Of a stretch of 64,000 nt of DNA, positions 15,613 to 25,514 are shown piece after piece. Each line of letters begins with the position of its first letter. Within the stretch, counting starts at the first letter, position 1. Below the pieces are notes generated by a model. That model did no database searches and was not told the DNA's origin. It was given only the letters and a program-made list of their open reading frames with translations. Source of the stretch: Laspinema sp. D2d. Its GTDB lineage: Bacteria; Cyanobacteriota; Cyanobacteriia; Cyanobacteriales; Laspinemataceae. The translations under genes were made by a program, and so were the position numbers. The stretch covers positions 17,192-81,191 of the forward strand of contig NZ_JAMXFC010000033.1 of assembly GCF_025370755.1 (NCBI RefSeq). Direction: 5' to 3'.

Positions 15613-18132
15613 TTATTTCATCGTTTCTTCCAACTTGGCGATATCGAGGAGAGTCTTCATCAGCGAGTCGGGGTTCAAGCTGATAGAGTCAATCCCCAGT
15701 TCCACGAGGAAGCGTGCAAATTCGGGATAGTCCGAAGGGGCTTGACCACAGATCCCAATCTTGCGACCCGTTTTCTTCGCAGTTTTGATGACCATTGTAA
15801 CCATATCTTTAACCGCTTGGTTGCGTTCGTCAAAGATGTGAGCCACTAAGGAAGAGTCACGGTCCAGACCCAAAGTGAGCTGGGTCAAGTCATTGGAACC
15901 GATGGAGAAGCCGTCGAAGACTTCAGCGAATTGTTCGGCCAGAATGACGTTACTGGGGATTTCGCACATCACATAGACTTGCAGTCCGTTTTCGCCGCGT
16001 TTGAGACCATATTTTTCCATCGTCTCTAACACTTTGCGACCTTCGTCTGGGGTGCGGCAGAAGGGAATCATCGGAATAACGTTCGTTAGACCCATGTCAT
16101 CCCGGACCCGTTTGAGGGCGACGCACTCTAACCCGTAGGCTTCGGTATAGTTGGGGTCGTAGTAGCGAGAAGCACCCCGCCAGCCGATCATTGGGTTTTC
16201 TTCTTTGGGCTCAAATTGCTTACCACCCAGGAGGTTCGCATATTCGTTGCTCTTGAAGTCAGACATCCGGACAACGACTGGGTTGGGATAGAAGGCAGCG
16301 GCGATCGTGCCAATTCCATGAGCCAGCTTGTCTACGAAGAAATCGGGTTTGTGCGAATACAGTTTCGTGAGTTCGGCAATCTCTTTCTTGACAGCTTGAT
16401 CTTCAAGTTTGTCGAAGTGAATCAAGGCCAAGGGGTGAGCTTTGATGTGGTTGGCGATGATGAACTCAAACCGGGCTAAACCAACGCCGTCGCAGGGGAT
16501 AGAGGATAAACCGAAGGCTTCTTCTGGGTTGCCGACGTTCATCAAAATTTTGGTCTTGGTGCGAGGCAGGTTGTCGATCGCCGTTTCGAGAATCTCGAAG
16601 GGAACTAGACCTTCGTAGACTTTGCCTTCTTCTCCTTCAGAACAGGATACGGTGACCTCTTGACCACTCTTGATATCCTGGGTAGCGGTTCCGCAACCCA
16701 CGATAGCGGGAATCCCCATTTCTCGGGCGATAATTGCAGCATGGCAAGTCCGTCCCCCTTGGTTGGTGACGATCGCACTCGCTTTTTTCATGATCGGTTC
16801 CCAATCCGGGTCCGTCTTGTTGGTAACTAAGACTTCACCTTGTTGGAACAGGTCCAGATTGTGTACATCTAAGATGACGCGCGCTTTACCTTGGCCGATC
16901 ATTTCACCGACGGCACGACCCCGAACCACAACGTCACTGGTGCCATTGAGTTTGAAGTTACGGATGACGTTTCCAGCTTTTTGAGATTGGACGGTTTCGG
17001 GACGTGCTTGCACGATGAAGAGTTCGCCGGTAATCCCGTCTTTGGCCCACTCAATGTCCATTGGGGTATATTTGCCCCGAGATTCGCTGTAGTGGTCTTC
17101 GATGATACAAGCCCATTTGGCTAAAGTGAGAATTTCATCATCGTTGATACAGTATTGATCACGTTCGGGAGCAGAAACTGGCACGTTCTTGGTCAGTTTC
17201 GACCCGCCCACGTCATACACCATTTTGATTTCTTTGCTGCCCAGGCGTTTTTCGAGGATTGGGCGTTTGCCTTCTTTGAGGGTCGGTTTGAAGACAAAGT
17301 ATTCGTCGGGGTTGACTGCACCTTGGACGACGTTTTCCCCTAAACCATAAGCGGCGGTGACTAAAGCGGCATTCTTGAAGCCGGTTTCCGTGTCAATGGA
17401 GAACATGACGCCAGAACTGGCTAAGTCAGAACGGACCATTTTTTGGACGCCCACAGAAAGCGCGACGCTGAACTCGTCAAAGTCGGGACGTTTGGAGGCA
17501 TATTGATGGCGATAGGAGATGGCGCGATCGGTAAATAAGGACGCAAAGCACTTATGACACGATTCAAGCACCCCTTTGACGCCGTGGACGTTCAGGTAAG
17601 TTTCCTGTTGTCCGGCAAAACTCGCATCAGGTAAGTCTTCGGCAGTAGCGCTAGAACGAACGGCGACGTCAAGATCGCTGCTGAATTTTTCGCAGACTTC
17701 TTGATACTCTGGGCCAAAGCGTTTGCAGAATTCAGCATTGGCACCATAGTTTTCGCACAATTTCAGGTATGCGTTGGCGATCGCATCGTCTAATTCTTTC
17801 GGGAATGGCGTATTCATCACCATTGCCCGGGCTTGCTTCCCGCGCTCCCGCAGATTGTTAACATCATTGAGATCCAAATCCGCAAACAAGGTCCGTAGTT
17901 TTTGCTCTAACCCTGCTTTTTCGATAAAATACCGATAGGCATAAGCAGTGGTTGCAAAGCCGGTGGGGACGTTGACTCCCTTTGATTTAAGCTGTTGGAT
18001 CATTTCACCTAATGAGGAATTTTTCCCCCCCACTAAGCCTAAATCTGCTAAACCGACTTCTTCAAAAACCAAGACAAACTGTGTTTCTTTGGAAACTTTG
18101 GCTGATTGTTGTTCTGGAGCTGTAGAAACCAT
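15613..18132 (-). CDS. ppsA: Phosphoenolpyruvate synthase
   Basis: 839 residues, full length. It makes PEP from pyruvate and ATP, releasing AMP and phosphate, for gluconeogenesis. The N-terminal ATP-binding domain starts at GLVGGKNSSLGEM, the phosphorylated histidine is in GGRTCHAAIIARE (around residue 455), and the C-terminal PEP-binding barrel ends with VYVMCEIPSN, SIGSNDLTQLTLG and GICGQAPSD. GGAG/AGGA lies just upstream of the ATG at 18132. It is monocistronic with a strong terminator. Confidence 0.95.
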   Translation of the reverse strand: MVSTAPEQQSAKVSKETQFVLVFEEVGLADLGLVGGKNSSLGEMIQQLKSKGVNVPTGFATTAYAYRYFIEKAGLEQKLRTLFADLDLNDVNNLRERGKQARAMVMNTPFPKELDDAIANAYLKLCENYGANAEFCKRFGPEYQEVCEKFSSDLDVAVRSSATAEDLPDASFAGQQETYLNVHGVKGVLESCHKCFASLFTDRAISYRHQYASKRPDFDEFSVALSVGVQKMVRSDLASSGVMFSIDTETGFKNAALVTAAYGLGENVVQGAVNPDEYFVFKPTLKEGKRPILEKRLGSKEIKMVYDVGGSKLTKNVPVSAPERDQYCINDDEILTLAKWACIIEDHYSESRGKYTPMDIEWAKDGITGELFIVQARPETVQSQKAGNVIRNFKLNGTSDVVVRGRAVGEMIGQGKARVILDVHNLDLFQQGEVLVTNKTDPDWEPIMKKASAIVTNQGGRTCHAAIIAREMGIPAIVGCGTATQDIKSGQEVTVSCSEGEEGKVYEGLVPFEILETAIDNLPRTKTKILMNVGNPEEAFGLSSIPCDGVGLARFEFIIANHIKAHPLALIHFDKLEDQAVKKEIAELTKLYSHKPDFFVDKLAHGIGTIAAAFYPNPVVVRMSDFKSNEYANLLGGKQFEPKEENPMIGWRGASRYYDPNYTEAYGLECVALKRVRDDMGLTNVIPMIPFCRTPDEGRKVLETMEKYGLKRGENGLQVYVMCEIPSNVILAEQFAEVFDGFSIGSNDLTQLTLGLDRDSSLVAHIFDERNQAVKDMVTMVIKTAKKTGRKIGICGQAPSDYPEFARFLVELGIDSISLNPDSLMKTLLDIAKLEETMK

Positions 18133-18973
18133 ATATCCTACTCCTGATTACCTGATGCTCGTCTTTAAGCGTGTTAGAAAGTTAAACTGCTGTGTTTTTT
18201 TCTTTCCATGTGAATCATAACTCATTTTTTGAAAATTCGACAACCTTTTAAATCTTTTTTTGAACTTTTTATGACAATTGGATTTTGCTCTTAATTTCTT
18301 AGCTTTGTAGCTAATTTAATATATTCTACCTTATTTTCTCCCGCCAATCTCAGCAACTTTGTTAAAAGAATATTTAGATTGGTTTAACATCCTCGGGGTT
18401 GTTTATTTCTTAATGTTAAGCAACCCGCTTCCTTTCCTTGGGGTCAAATTGATCCGACAGTGGAATCGGTATTTTGTCAATCCCCAAAGGGATTTTCCTC
18501 TTGTGAGAACCTCAGATTCGCGGGAAAACTGGCTAAATTTTTCAGCATTAATTCAAATTATTAAATGTTATCCGGATCACTTGACTTCTGTTCCCACTTC
18601 CCTCCTAAATTGGATTTTTGCAGATTGTTGCAGATTTTGGCGGATTGGGGCAGGTCAACCCCTATCCTGTCTAATCAAACGATCGCCCTTGTTACTCCAC
18701 AATCCTGCCCCGAAAACCTCCTGTTTTTTCTCTTGAATGACTCATCCACCCCGGCGATCGCCAGAACTGCCCTAATTGCTTTAATTGCCCTCATTCACCT
18801 AGTTTCCCCCGGATTCTCCAGGGGAGGGCGAACTCCTCACCCTAAAGCAGCCATCCTGCACCCGGAAAATCGCTCTGGAGGGTCCTCAACCCAAAACCCT
18901 TTCCATCAAGGATCAAGAATTGCTACCCTAGAGAGGGGAACAATCAAGTTAGTCCAGATTGGATTGTGACACT
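18133..18973. other. Long region without a recognisable gene
   Basis: About 840 bases. Two overlapping open frames on the + strand, 18359-18736 and 18565-18969, encode proline/leucine-rich products with no recognisable motif and lack ribosome binding sites. The second contains ILADWGRSTPILSNQTIALVTP and a leucine/isoleucine-rich stretch, and might be a decayed gene. The AT-rich part up to 18350 probably holds the ppsA promoter. Confidence 0.35.
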
Positions 18974-20398
18974 ATGCCGGAAACAGGGGCGGTATTACAA
19001 GAACGGTATCAACTGCAAGAGCAGTTAAATGATAACCCGAACCGGGAAACCTGGTTAGCGGTAGATTTGACCACCGAGGAACTCGTGGTGGTGAAGTTAC
19101 TCGTCTGGGGAGGTGCGAAAGCTTGGGAAAGTCTCAAGCTTTTTGAACGAGAGGCGAAGGTCCTGCAAAATTTAGCTCACCCGCGCATTCCTCGGTATCG
19201 GGATTATTTTGCGATCGATGATGGTATTCTGTGGTCCGGGTTAGTTCAAGAGTATATTCCCGGTGCTTCCCTTCAAGACTGGCTCGATCGCGGCAGGCGG
19301 TTTACTGAGGAGGAAGTAGAAGGGGTAGCCACGGCTCTGCTGAATATCTTATGTTATCTGCATGACTTGAATCCTCCCGTACTCCATCGAGATATTAAAC
19401 CCAGCAATATTATCTTAGGAGAAGACAACGAAATTTACTTAGTGGATTTCGGGGCTGTCCAGGACCGGAACCTGCTCACGCCTGGACGCAGCTTTACTGT
19501 AGTTGGTACTTATGGCTATACTCCGTTAGAACAATTTGGGGGACAGGCGGTCCCGGCATCGGATTTATATGCCGTCGGTGCCACCTTGGTTCATTTGCTC
19601 ACCGGCGTACCCCCTGCCGACTTACTGCAAAAGAACTTGCAATTGGAATTTGGCGATCGCCTCAGTTCCCAATTTAGCCCCTATTTTATCAATTGGTTGC
19701 AAACCCTGACAGAAACCCAGGTGGACAATCGCTATCCTACCGCAACCGACGCGATCGCCGCCTTAGAAGGAGTCGCTACTCTTTCCCCAGACACCACCCC
19801 CTTGTATCAACCGGACATCATCCCGCTTCAACTACGCAAAACCCCTCAGAAACTAGAAATTATCCTACCCGAACCGGGCTTAAAAGTCCTAACCTGGTCG
19901 TTAAACCTGTGGCAACGGGGGCTAAACCTGATAGAGCGCGCGATCGCCTCCTTACGAGATAATCTCAGCACCTCTGATATCATAGCCCAGGTGTTAGTGT
20001 ATCTATTAATCGGTATTGGTTCTTTATCTCTGTTATCCTTGGTCCTCCAAGTAGCAACGGTGATCCTACCCATCTTAATTCCCTTGGGGATGGTTGCCTG
20101 TTTGAGTGAGTATTTTGAACGAACGATCGTCTGTTTAGAACGCGATCGCAACACCTTTGAGATCCAGCAAAAGCGGTTAGGATTCACCTATCGCCGACAA
20201 CTCGGCGTCACCGCCCAGATTCAAACCGTCTCTATCTTCTACGACAATAAAAAATTTGTCATGGGAGTCGCCCTCACCGCCGGACCAAAACCGGGCTATT
20301 ATCAACAATATGCCTTTGGAAATACCGGACGAAAACTCACCGAGGAAGAGTGTGCCTGGTTAGCCGAAGAAATCCAGGACTGGTTAGATCTCGACTAA
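18974..20398 (+). CDS. Serine/threonine protein kinase with membrane segments
   Basis: 474 residues. A Hanks-type kinase domain spans residues 10-270 or so: catalytic loop HRDIKPSNIIL, DFG motif VDFGAV and the activation-segment GTYGYTPLEQ. The glycine-rich loop is weak, but the lysine in VVVKLL is present. After it come two hydrophobic segments (around residues 340-385) and a C-terminal domain of about 90 residues ending DWLDLD, conserved in cyanobacterial kinases but of unknown role. Start chosen at the ATG at 18974; a TTG at 18959 would add five residues. Targets are unknown. Confidence 0.88.
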   Translation: MPETGAVLQERYQLQEQLNDNPNRETWLAVDLTTEELVVVKLLVWGGAKAWESLKLFEREAKVLQNLAHPRIPRYRDYFAIDDGILWSGLVQEYIPGASLQDWLDRGRRFTEEEVEGVATALLNILCYLHDLNPPVLHRDIKPSNIILGEDNEIYLVDFGAVQDRNLLTPGRSFTVVGTYGYTPLEQFGGQAVPASDLYAVGATLVHLLTGVPPADLLQKNLQLEFGDRLSSQFSPYFINWLQTLTETQVDNRYPTATDAIAALEGVATLSPDTTPLYQPDIIPLQLRKTPQKLEIILPEPGLKVLTWSLNLWQRGLNLIERAIASLRDNLSTSDIIAQVLVYLLIGIGSLSLLSLVLQVATVILPILIPLGMVACLSEYFERTIVCLERDRNTFEIQQKRLGFTYRRQLGVTAQIQTVSIFYDNKKFVMGVALTAGPKPGYYQQYAFGNTGRKLTEEECAWLAEEIQDWLDLD

Positions 20399-20480
20399 GA
20401 AAACCCTCGAAATAATCTGACTCGCATCAGGAATTGGTGATAAAATCATCCATTAATCCTTTCCTGTTCGGAGTTGAAAC

Positions 20481-21053
20481 ATGGCACTTCAATATACCAA
20501 TCGTCGAGGTCAAACTTACTTTCTACACCAAGGCACTACTAAAACTGGCAAGCCTAAGTATTATTTTTCTCTCAAGACAGAGGGAAATTTAATCGAGTCA
20601 ATTCCCGAGGGATTTGAAATTTATGAAAATCCCAATGCTCAAGTCTATTTGCGAAAAATCCAGCCCAAGGTATTTAGCGATCGCGAATTAGAAGCCGTGG
20701 ATCAGGGGATTAAAAAATACAGCAAGATTAAAAATTTCATTCTTGATGTTAAAGATAATAGTATTATTATCCATCTTCCTGAGCAAAATGTCGGCAATAT
20801 CTCCGAAATATTAACCGCATCAGGAAGAAAAGACACGCTTTTAAATGACTTAGAGTCTCTCCTCACTTATAACCCAATGATGCGATTTCTACGAAAGAAA
20901 GACTCGAAGAGTGTTCGGGTACAACGGTGGTGCTTTCGCGGGTCAGTTGACGATTGGATTGATTTAGATGAAGGGGAAGATTTAGAAAGACTGGTGAAAA
21001 AATATGCCCCCCATTTAGGTCAAGAATCCTTCTATGATCTGTACGGATTTTAG
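20481..21053 (+). CDS. Conserved cyanobacterial protein of unknown function
   Basis: 190 residues, soluble, no signal peptide. The N-terminus (YTNRRGQTYFLHQGTTKTGKP) has an antiparallel beta look, and the whole resembles conserved cyanobacterial proteins I cannot name. It lies 80 bases after the kinase on the same strand. Codon use and HIP1 presence match the surroundings, so it is probably a real native gene. Confidence 0.7.
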   Translation: MALQYTNRRGQTYFLHQGTTKTGKPKYYFSLKTEGNLIESIPEGFEIYENPNAQVYLRKIQPKVFSDRELEAVDQGIKKYSKIKNFILDVKDNSIIIHLPEQNVGNISEILTASGRKDTLLNDLESLLTYNPMMRFLRKKDSKSVRVQRWCFRGSVDDWIDLDEGEDLERLVKKYAPHLGQESFYDLYGF

Positions 21054-21408
21054 GAAGAATAGTGGCAGCTTTGCACATCGGAAGCGGGGAGAATTGAGTG
21101 GGAATTCCGTACTCTGCCTAGAGGGCGATCGCCCCTAGTGCGGACACTATCCCTCCCGATATATTTTTATGCCGGTTCACAAGATTTTCACAAATTCACG
21201 CTACTCTAACTGACTAGAGTTAGCTATTCTGCCTCACTTGCCGTAAGTTTAGGAAGCTGAAGTTAGGGCTTGTGGGGTGATCTAGCTAACTCCTCCCGAT
21301 TCCTCGCCCTCTCCAACCCGGGCCAACTCATTAGAATCGGCCCCTAACCCTCGGAACAGTTCATTCAGGCGAAACCGTTCCCCAGTAGTGAGCCAGATCA
21401 TCTTACCC
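21054..21408. other. Intergenic region
   Basis: 355 bases between convergent genes. No terminator with a clear T-run or other named element seen. Confidence 0.3.
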
Positions 21409-22095
21409 TTAAGGATGGCGATCGCCTTCTAGTTCCCGTAAACGAGCCTCCAATTCCCGAAGACGTGCTTCTGCTGACTCCGCCCGTAGACGTTGTTGTT
21501 CAGCCTCTTGACGTTGTTGTTCAGCTTGTTTGGCTAACTCCGTGGGAGTCAAAAATCGCTCACCATCAGGACGGTAGATAGTAAACTGTTCATCCTGCAA
21601 TTCAAAGCGAATTCCTAACCGGGGACTCGTCCAATTTTCAGGCTGCTCAATCAGTTCCAGAGAACCCGCCTGATTGCGGAGCCAACCATTGAAATCGAAA
21701 CGATCAGGGTCGAAAATATAATATTCTTCCACCCCATAGCGGTCATAAAACTGCTGTTTCTTCGCCATCTCATTGAGACGATTTCCGGGGGAGAGAATTT
21801 CAAACACGACTTGGGGAGGGATGTTTCCTTCTTCCCATTGCTTATAAGAACCGCGATCGCCCTTGGGTCGTCCAATCGCTACCATCACATCAGGGGCCTG
21901 ACGCAATTTATTATTTCCTTCCTGGGGATACCAAAGCAAATCCCCCGCCACAAAAACATTCGGATCATCATCAAACAGAATTTCTAAATTCTCTTTAATC
22001 ACAACAATCCAACGAAACTGGCGAGTATTATCAGACATCGGATTTCCATCACAATCGGGGTAGATGATTTTCGTGGGTTGAGGGGTAGTTACCAT
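21409..22095 (-). CDS. Uma2-family (DUF820) putative restriction-like endonuclease
   Basis: 228 residues. The core has the PD-(D/E)XK-like fold markers of the family: APDVMVAIG, PPQVVFEILSPGNR and EEYYIFDPD. Residues 178-225 form a charged coiled coil rich in EQQRxEAE and RLRELEA repeats. Uma2 proteins are very abundant in cyanobacteria, usually as many paralogues, and their role is not settled; a nuclease activity is only predicted. GAGAGG precedes the ATG at 22095. A second paralogue lies at 49184. Confidence 0.85.
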   Translation of the reverse strand: MVTTPQPTKIIYPDCDGNPMSDNTRQFRWIVVIKENLEILFDDDPNVFVAGDLLWYPQEGNNKLRQAPDVMVAIGRPKGDRGSYKQWEEGNIPPQVVFEILSPGNRLNEMAKKQQFYDRYGVEEYYIFDPDRFDFNGWLRNQAGSLELIEQPENWTSPRLGIRFELQDEQFTIYRPDGERFLTPTELAKQAEQQRQEAEQQRLRAESAEARLRELEARLRELEGDRHP

Positions 22096-22254
22096 AAATT
22101 AGACCTCTCAATTATTGAACTAAAACTAACACTATGCAGGATGCGTCCGACCCTAGTTGACCAGACTTTTAAACGGTCCGAATCGGTGGCTAGGGTTCGT
22201 TGACATTTTAGCTAATTTTACCGCAAATAGTCAGCAAGCGGGTTTTTGAGTTGC

Positions 22255-22506
22255 TTAAATTTCCTCTAACCCGGTTTGAATGGCAGATATTTGATTAAGT
22301 GGATGCGGGGGACAGGCGTTTAAGAGGGGGTTTAAGGGTTCATTCGTTAGCAAGGTAATTCTCCTACGCAAACGCTGGGCGAACAAAAAGCCCTGGTGAG
22401 GGATGAGGTTACGGAGTTGCGGTTGTTTGAGGGGGTAGCGCAGTTCAGTGCTGGTGAGGGATGCCCGTAAGTCTTCTTCGGGACCCGTGATGTCCCTATT
22501 CAGTTC
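22255..22506 (-). pseudogene. Possible gene remnant
   Basis: An 83-codon minus-strand frame with no ATG start reads as plausible protein (for example ELRYPLKQPQLRNLIPHQG then FAQRLRRR) and stops at 22255. The frame is closed upstream by TGA. It may be the truncated C-terminus of an unidentified protein; chance is also possible. Confidence 0.25.
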
Positions 22507-23057
22507 TCATAGGGTGAGGTCGATTGCCCTTTTTTAGGATAGCGTAATCATCATTTTACTCACTTTGTTCCATAATAGTACATCTTGCAAAATTCTCAAA
22601 AGCCGATTTAAGTTACACTCCTAAACCCGTAAATTATTAAATGTGCGGAAAAATTCCCCGATGTTTTTTCACCGGATAATCGGCCAACCCCTTGTTTTTT
22701 CATCGGTGATAATCATCGATAATGTCGGTTTAATAGTAGGGTTTCTAAATCTCCCCAAAACACACTCTGATAAAATAAACAATCAGCGATGATGCCCTCA
22801 AATAGTTCGTGAATTGTATAAAACGCTATAGCGAGTCTAAATTAGCTTGGTCTAACGATAGTGAGCAAAGTGAACCCTCACAGGCTTATGTGCTGAGGCA
22901 CAGGCTATTGCGATCGCCAACGCACTTCAAGGTTCTCCGCGCCACCAGAATTGTCAAAGCGCTCATCTTCAGCGCCTCTGTCTGATCAGTGACTTTGGAC
23001 GTTAGGCAATCAGACTCCTTATAAAAAGTCTAATTTCAAAAAGCGCTTCTATACTCC

Positions 23058-23066
23058 TGTGGATAA
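23058..23066 (-). promoter_or_regulatory. DnaA-box-like 9-mer
   Basis: TGTGGATAA is the exact complement of the consensus DnaA box TTATCCACA. It is a single copy, so an origin is not supported by itself. Confidence 0.3.
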
Positions 23067-23398
23067 TCTAAGAAATTTGTCTCAAACCCTTGATTTCAAA
23101 AGAATACAACTCCAAAATAGGGCTAAATTTTTATCAAAAATATGCGGTGTTTCAGTGGCCCATGAGCATTAAGTTTTTGAAATTTTCCTAAAAAAGCCAA
23201 AAAAACGCATAAAAACCCGAATCTACTCCTAGAGATAGATATAGAATCCTAAAAGATATTGTGCTCATGTACTTACAACTCCCAGGAGAATTCATCCCAA
23301 TCCAGTTTCTGGAAGCGTTTTTTCATCGAGTCCGCCCTGCTTTCAACCCTGACCCGGTGTACCCAGCCCGATCGCGCCACGGCGATCGTGTTCTTTAA

Positions 23399-24310
23399 AT
23401 GGCTTCCCATTCAACCCTTAAAAAGCAGATGGACAACCAGAATACTCAAGATCTTATCCCCACCTTCCTTGCCTCCAAGACCCTGCGACTTGAGCAAATT
23501 TGCCAGTCGAAGTTTCAACCCCGAAACTACTTCAACGAAGTGGCAATGGAGGAACTCGCCGCTAGTATCAAAGAACATGGTATCCTTCAGCCCCTACTCG
23601 TGCGCCCGATCGCCGGGAATCAGTATGAGTTAGTCGCTGGAGAACGTCGGTATAAAGCTGCTCAAGCCTTGGGATTAACCGTAGTGCCGGTGACAGTCAG
23701 AGATATGACTGATACCGAAGTGCTACAGTACGCCTTGGTTGAAAACTTACAACGGGAAGATTTGAATCCCGTGGAAGAAACCGAGGGAATCTTACAACTG
23801 TTGGAAATGCGCCTCCAAAAAGATCGGGACTGGATTATCTCCCTGCTCAACTATATGGCGAATACCAAACGGGGATTTACGGACAGCGCCGTCCGTAATC
23901 GAGAACAACAGTTAATTCATGAGGTGTTTGCCACCATCGGCAGGAGGATCACTCCCGAATCGTTCCGAACGCATCGCCTGCCGTTGCTGAAACTTCCTCC
24001 GGAACTGTTTGAAGCACTGCGCTATGGACGTATTAAGTGGACCAAAGCAAAGGAGATCGCCAAGTTAGAGTCGGAGTCTGAGCGGTTGGCACTCCTCGAA
24101 CGGGCGATCGCTCATTCTCTAAGTTTGCGCCAAATTCAACAAATCATTCGGGAGAAAAAAACACCCAGAGCCGCAGCGCCACAACAACGCGATGTGGAAG
24201 GACTTCTGCAACAGTTTACTCAATTTAAGGCATGGGAAAACCCCGATAAGCGCTCTAAAATGGAGTCTTTGCTAATGGAACTAAAAGCACTCCTCGCAGA
24301 ACAAGAGTGA
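23399..24310 (+). CDS. ParB/RepB/Spo0J-family protein without a partner ParA
   Basis: 303 residues. The N-terminal ParB/sulfiredoxin-like CTPase domain is clear: FQPRNYF, SIKEHGILQPLLVRP, LVAGERRYKAAQ and the ENLQREDLNP motif (boxes I-II). The central helix-turn-helix is not of the usual chromosomal kind; instead a divergent region with NTKRGFTDSAVRNREQQ follows, then helical segments and a C-terminal dimerisation-like tail. No parA lies within the window. It may be a nucleoid-associated or plasmid-derived ParB. The start at 23399 lacks a clear ribosome binding site; the ATG at 23429 is an alternative. Confidence 0.85.
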   Translation: MASHSTLKKQMDNQNTQDLIPTFLASKTLRLEQICQSKFQPRNYFNEVAMEELAASIKEHGILQPLLVRPIAGNQYELVAGERRYKAAQALGLTVVPVTVRDMTDTEVLQYALVENLQREDLNPVEETEGILQLLEMRLQKDRDWIISLLNYMANTKRGFTDSAVRNREQQLIHEVFATIGRRITPESFRTHRLPLLKLPPELFEALRYGRIKWTKAKEIAKLESESERLALLERAIAHSLSLRQIQQIIREKKTPRAAAPQQRDVEGLLQQFTQFKAWENPDKRSKMESLLMELKALLAEQE

Positions 24311-24364
24311 AAATTTGATAGTTTAAAATCAAAATTTATCATTATAAGATAAGACTTGTTTTTA

Positions 24365-24408
24365 TTTGTTGGGTAATTATAAATAATAAATTACCCAACA
24401 AATTTTTG
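24365..24408 (+). terminator. Rho-independent terminator of parB
   Basis: A perfect 14-bp stem (24365-24378 with 24389-24402), 10-nt loop, followed by TTTTTGTT. Confidence 0.85.
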
Positions 24409-24768
24409 TTATTTTTGATGCCAATATCTTTTTATATGCCCGATATTTAAATTGATTTAAAACTTTATTGTCCAGGTTGAAATAAATTCTGGCCTTTCAT
24501 TCCAGACGCCGCACTTCACAGGGTCATAGGAGTGAAAACCTTTTATTGCAGCGAATTGGTATTTTGTATTGAACGGATAGAGCCTCAATTTTATTCCCCT
24601 TGATAACACCCTGTTTACAACGGGTATTTGAAGCCAATAAGTTTGTTTTACTATATCTATAAATCATCAAAAGCTTAAAAAATTTGTAATTAATTAATTT
24701 TTTATTAAAGTTTAAATAAACCGCTTTTAATTGACATATTTTTAATTATTAAGTTTTGTAAACATAAA

Positions 24769-24811
24769 AATATCCTGGCTTTTTCTGTTAATATAAAAAA
24801 GCCAGGATATT
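24769..24811. terminator. Perfect 16-bp hairpin upstream of the COP23 gene
   Basis: Arms 24769-24784 and 24796-24811 pair perfectly around an 11-nt loop and carry A/T ends. Its position about 60 bases before the COP23 start suggests a leader structure or the end of an unannotated short transcript. Confidence 0.5.
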
Positions 24812-24873
24812 CCTGAGCGTGAAATAAGAGATGCAAGCTCTTGATTCCACTAATCCGTATCTCATCATACATT

Positions 24874-25485
24874 ATGAAAGCAAAATTCGCCATTACGTCA
24901 ATGTTGACTGCTGGAGCAGTTGCGATCGCGGCAACCGTCACTCTCCAGCAGCCTTCTCAAGCACAAAGCACCCAATTTGTTTGTGGCATGAGTTCCACAA
25001 CGGGTTTACCCACCACCTTTGCCCTGACTTCAAAGGGTCCAGTCCCGGTAGTCCGCTGGTATGCAGAATATTTCAGTGGTTCCGGCTATACTCCAGAACG
25101 CCGGTGTCAGGAAGTATCATCCCGATTCGACAATCTCAGTAGACAGGGACAACTCGGGTTCATCACCACAGGCTATGTAAACGGTCAACCTGTTGTTTGT
25201 GCGGGTCAAGGAGGGGGTTGTAATAGCAGCAATCTGCTATTTACCCTCAAGTCAGGGACAGATGCTGCGGCAGCCGTTCAGCAACTCTTTGATATCCGGG
25301 CTGGAGTGGGTGGGCCCTTGTATGAAAGTTCTGGCGATGACGGTGCAATCACCATCGACCTCAACAACTTCTTGGATAATGCTGCTGTTGATCCAAACGG
25401 CCCTTCCGAGGGAAGTGCTAGTGGGACAAATGTGCCAACGTCTGAGCCTTCTCAACCCTCCGGTAGTGGTGGTTCTGTGTGGTAA
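24874..25485 (+). CDS. COP23-domain exported protein
   Basis: 203 residues. A Sec signal peptide ends around PSQAQS (residues 25-31). The mature part has the COP23 family pattern: FVCG, VVRWYAEYFSGSGYTPERRC, INGQPVVC-type segment (VNGQPVVCAG) and LLFTLKSG with paired cysteines, then a Ser/Pro/Gly-rich tail ending SVW. The family is named after a circadian-oscillating 23-kDa membrane-associated polypeptide of Synechococcus RF-1; its function is unknown. The start was moved to the ATG at 24874 since the signal peptide begins there. It is followed 29 bases later by a trypsin-like protease gene. Confidence 0.85.
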   Translation: MKAKFAITSMLTAGAVAIAATVTLQQPSQAQSTQFVCGMSSTTGLPTTFALTSKGPVPVVRWYAEYFSGSGYTPERRCQEVSSRFDNLSRQGQLGFITTGYVNGQPVVCAGQGGGCNSSNLLFTLKSGTDAAAAVQQLFDIRAGVGGPLYESSGDDGAITIDLNNFLDNAAVDPNGPSEGSASGTNVPTSEPSQPSGSGGSVW

Positions 25486-25514
25486 TTTTAATCTAATTCA
25501 AAGGCGATTATAAC

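Larger units (their letters stand above)
22096..23398. other. Long AT-rich region upstream of parB
   Basis: 1.3 kb with no convincing intact gene. It contains a possible gene remnant (22255-22506, minus), a CGCTATAGCG palindrome at 22824-22833 next to a copy of the 1441 repeat arm, a perfect DnaA-box-like TGTGGATAA at 23058-23066, and short AT-rich stretches just before the orphan parB. Confidence 0.4.
24311..24873. other. AT-rich intergenic region with two hairpins
   Basis: 563 bases between parB and the COP23 gene. It holds the two stem-loops listed separately and presumably the promoter of the exported-protein cluster. No coding signal. Confidence 0.4.

Noticed and set aside
18359..18969. 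Two overlapping open frames before the Ser/Thr kinase
   Set aside because: No ribosome binding site, no recognisable motif, odd composition; at most decayed sequence.
22096..23398. Chromosomal or plasmid replication origin
   Set aside because: Only one exact DnaA box, no dnaA/dnaN/rep gene and no iterons seen.
24705..24941. Minus-strand small protein over the COP23 start
   Set aside because: It is antisense to the COP23 signal peptide and contains the 16-bp hairpin; no ribosome binding site.
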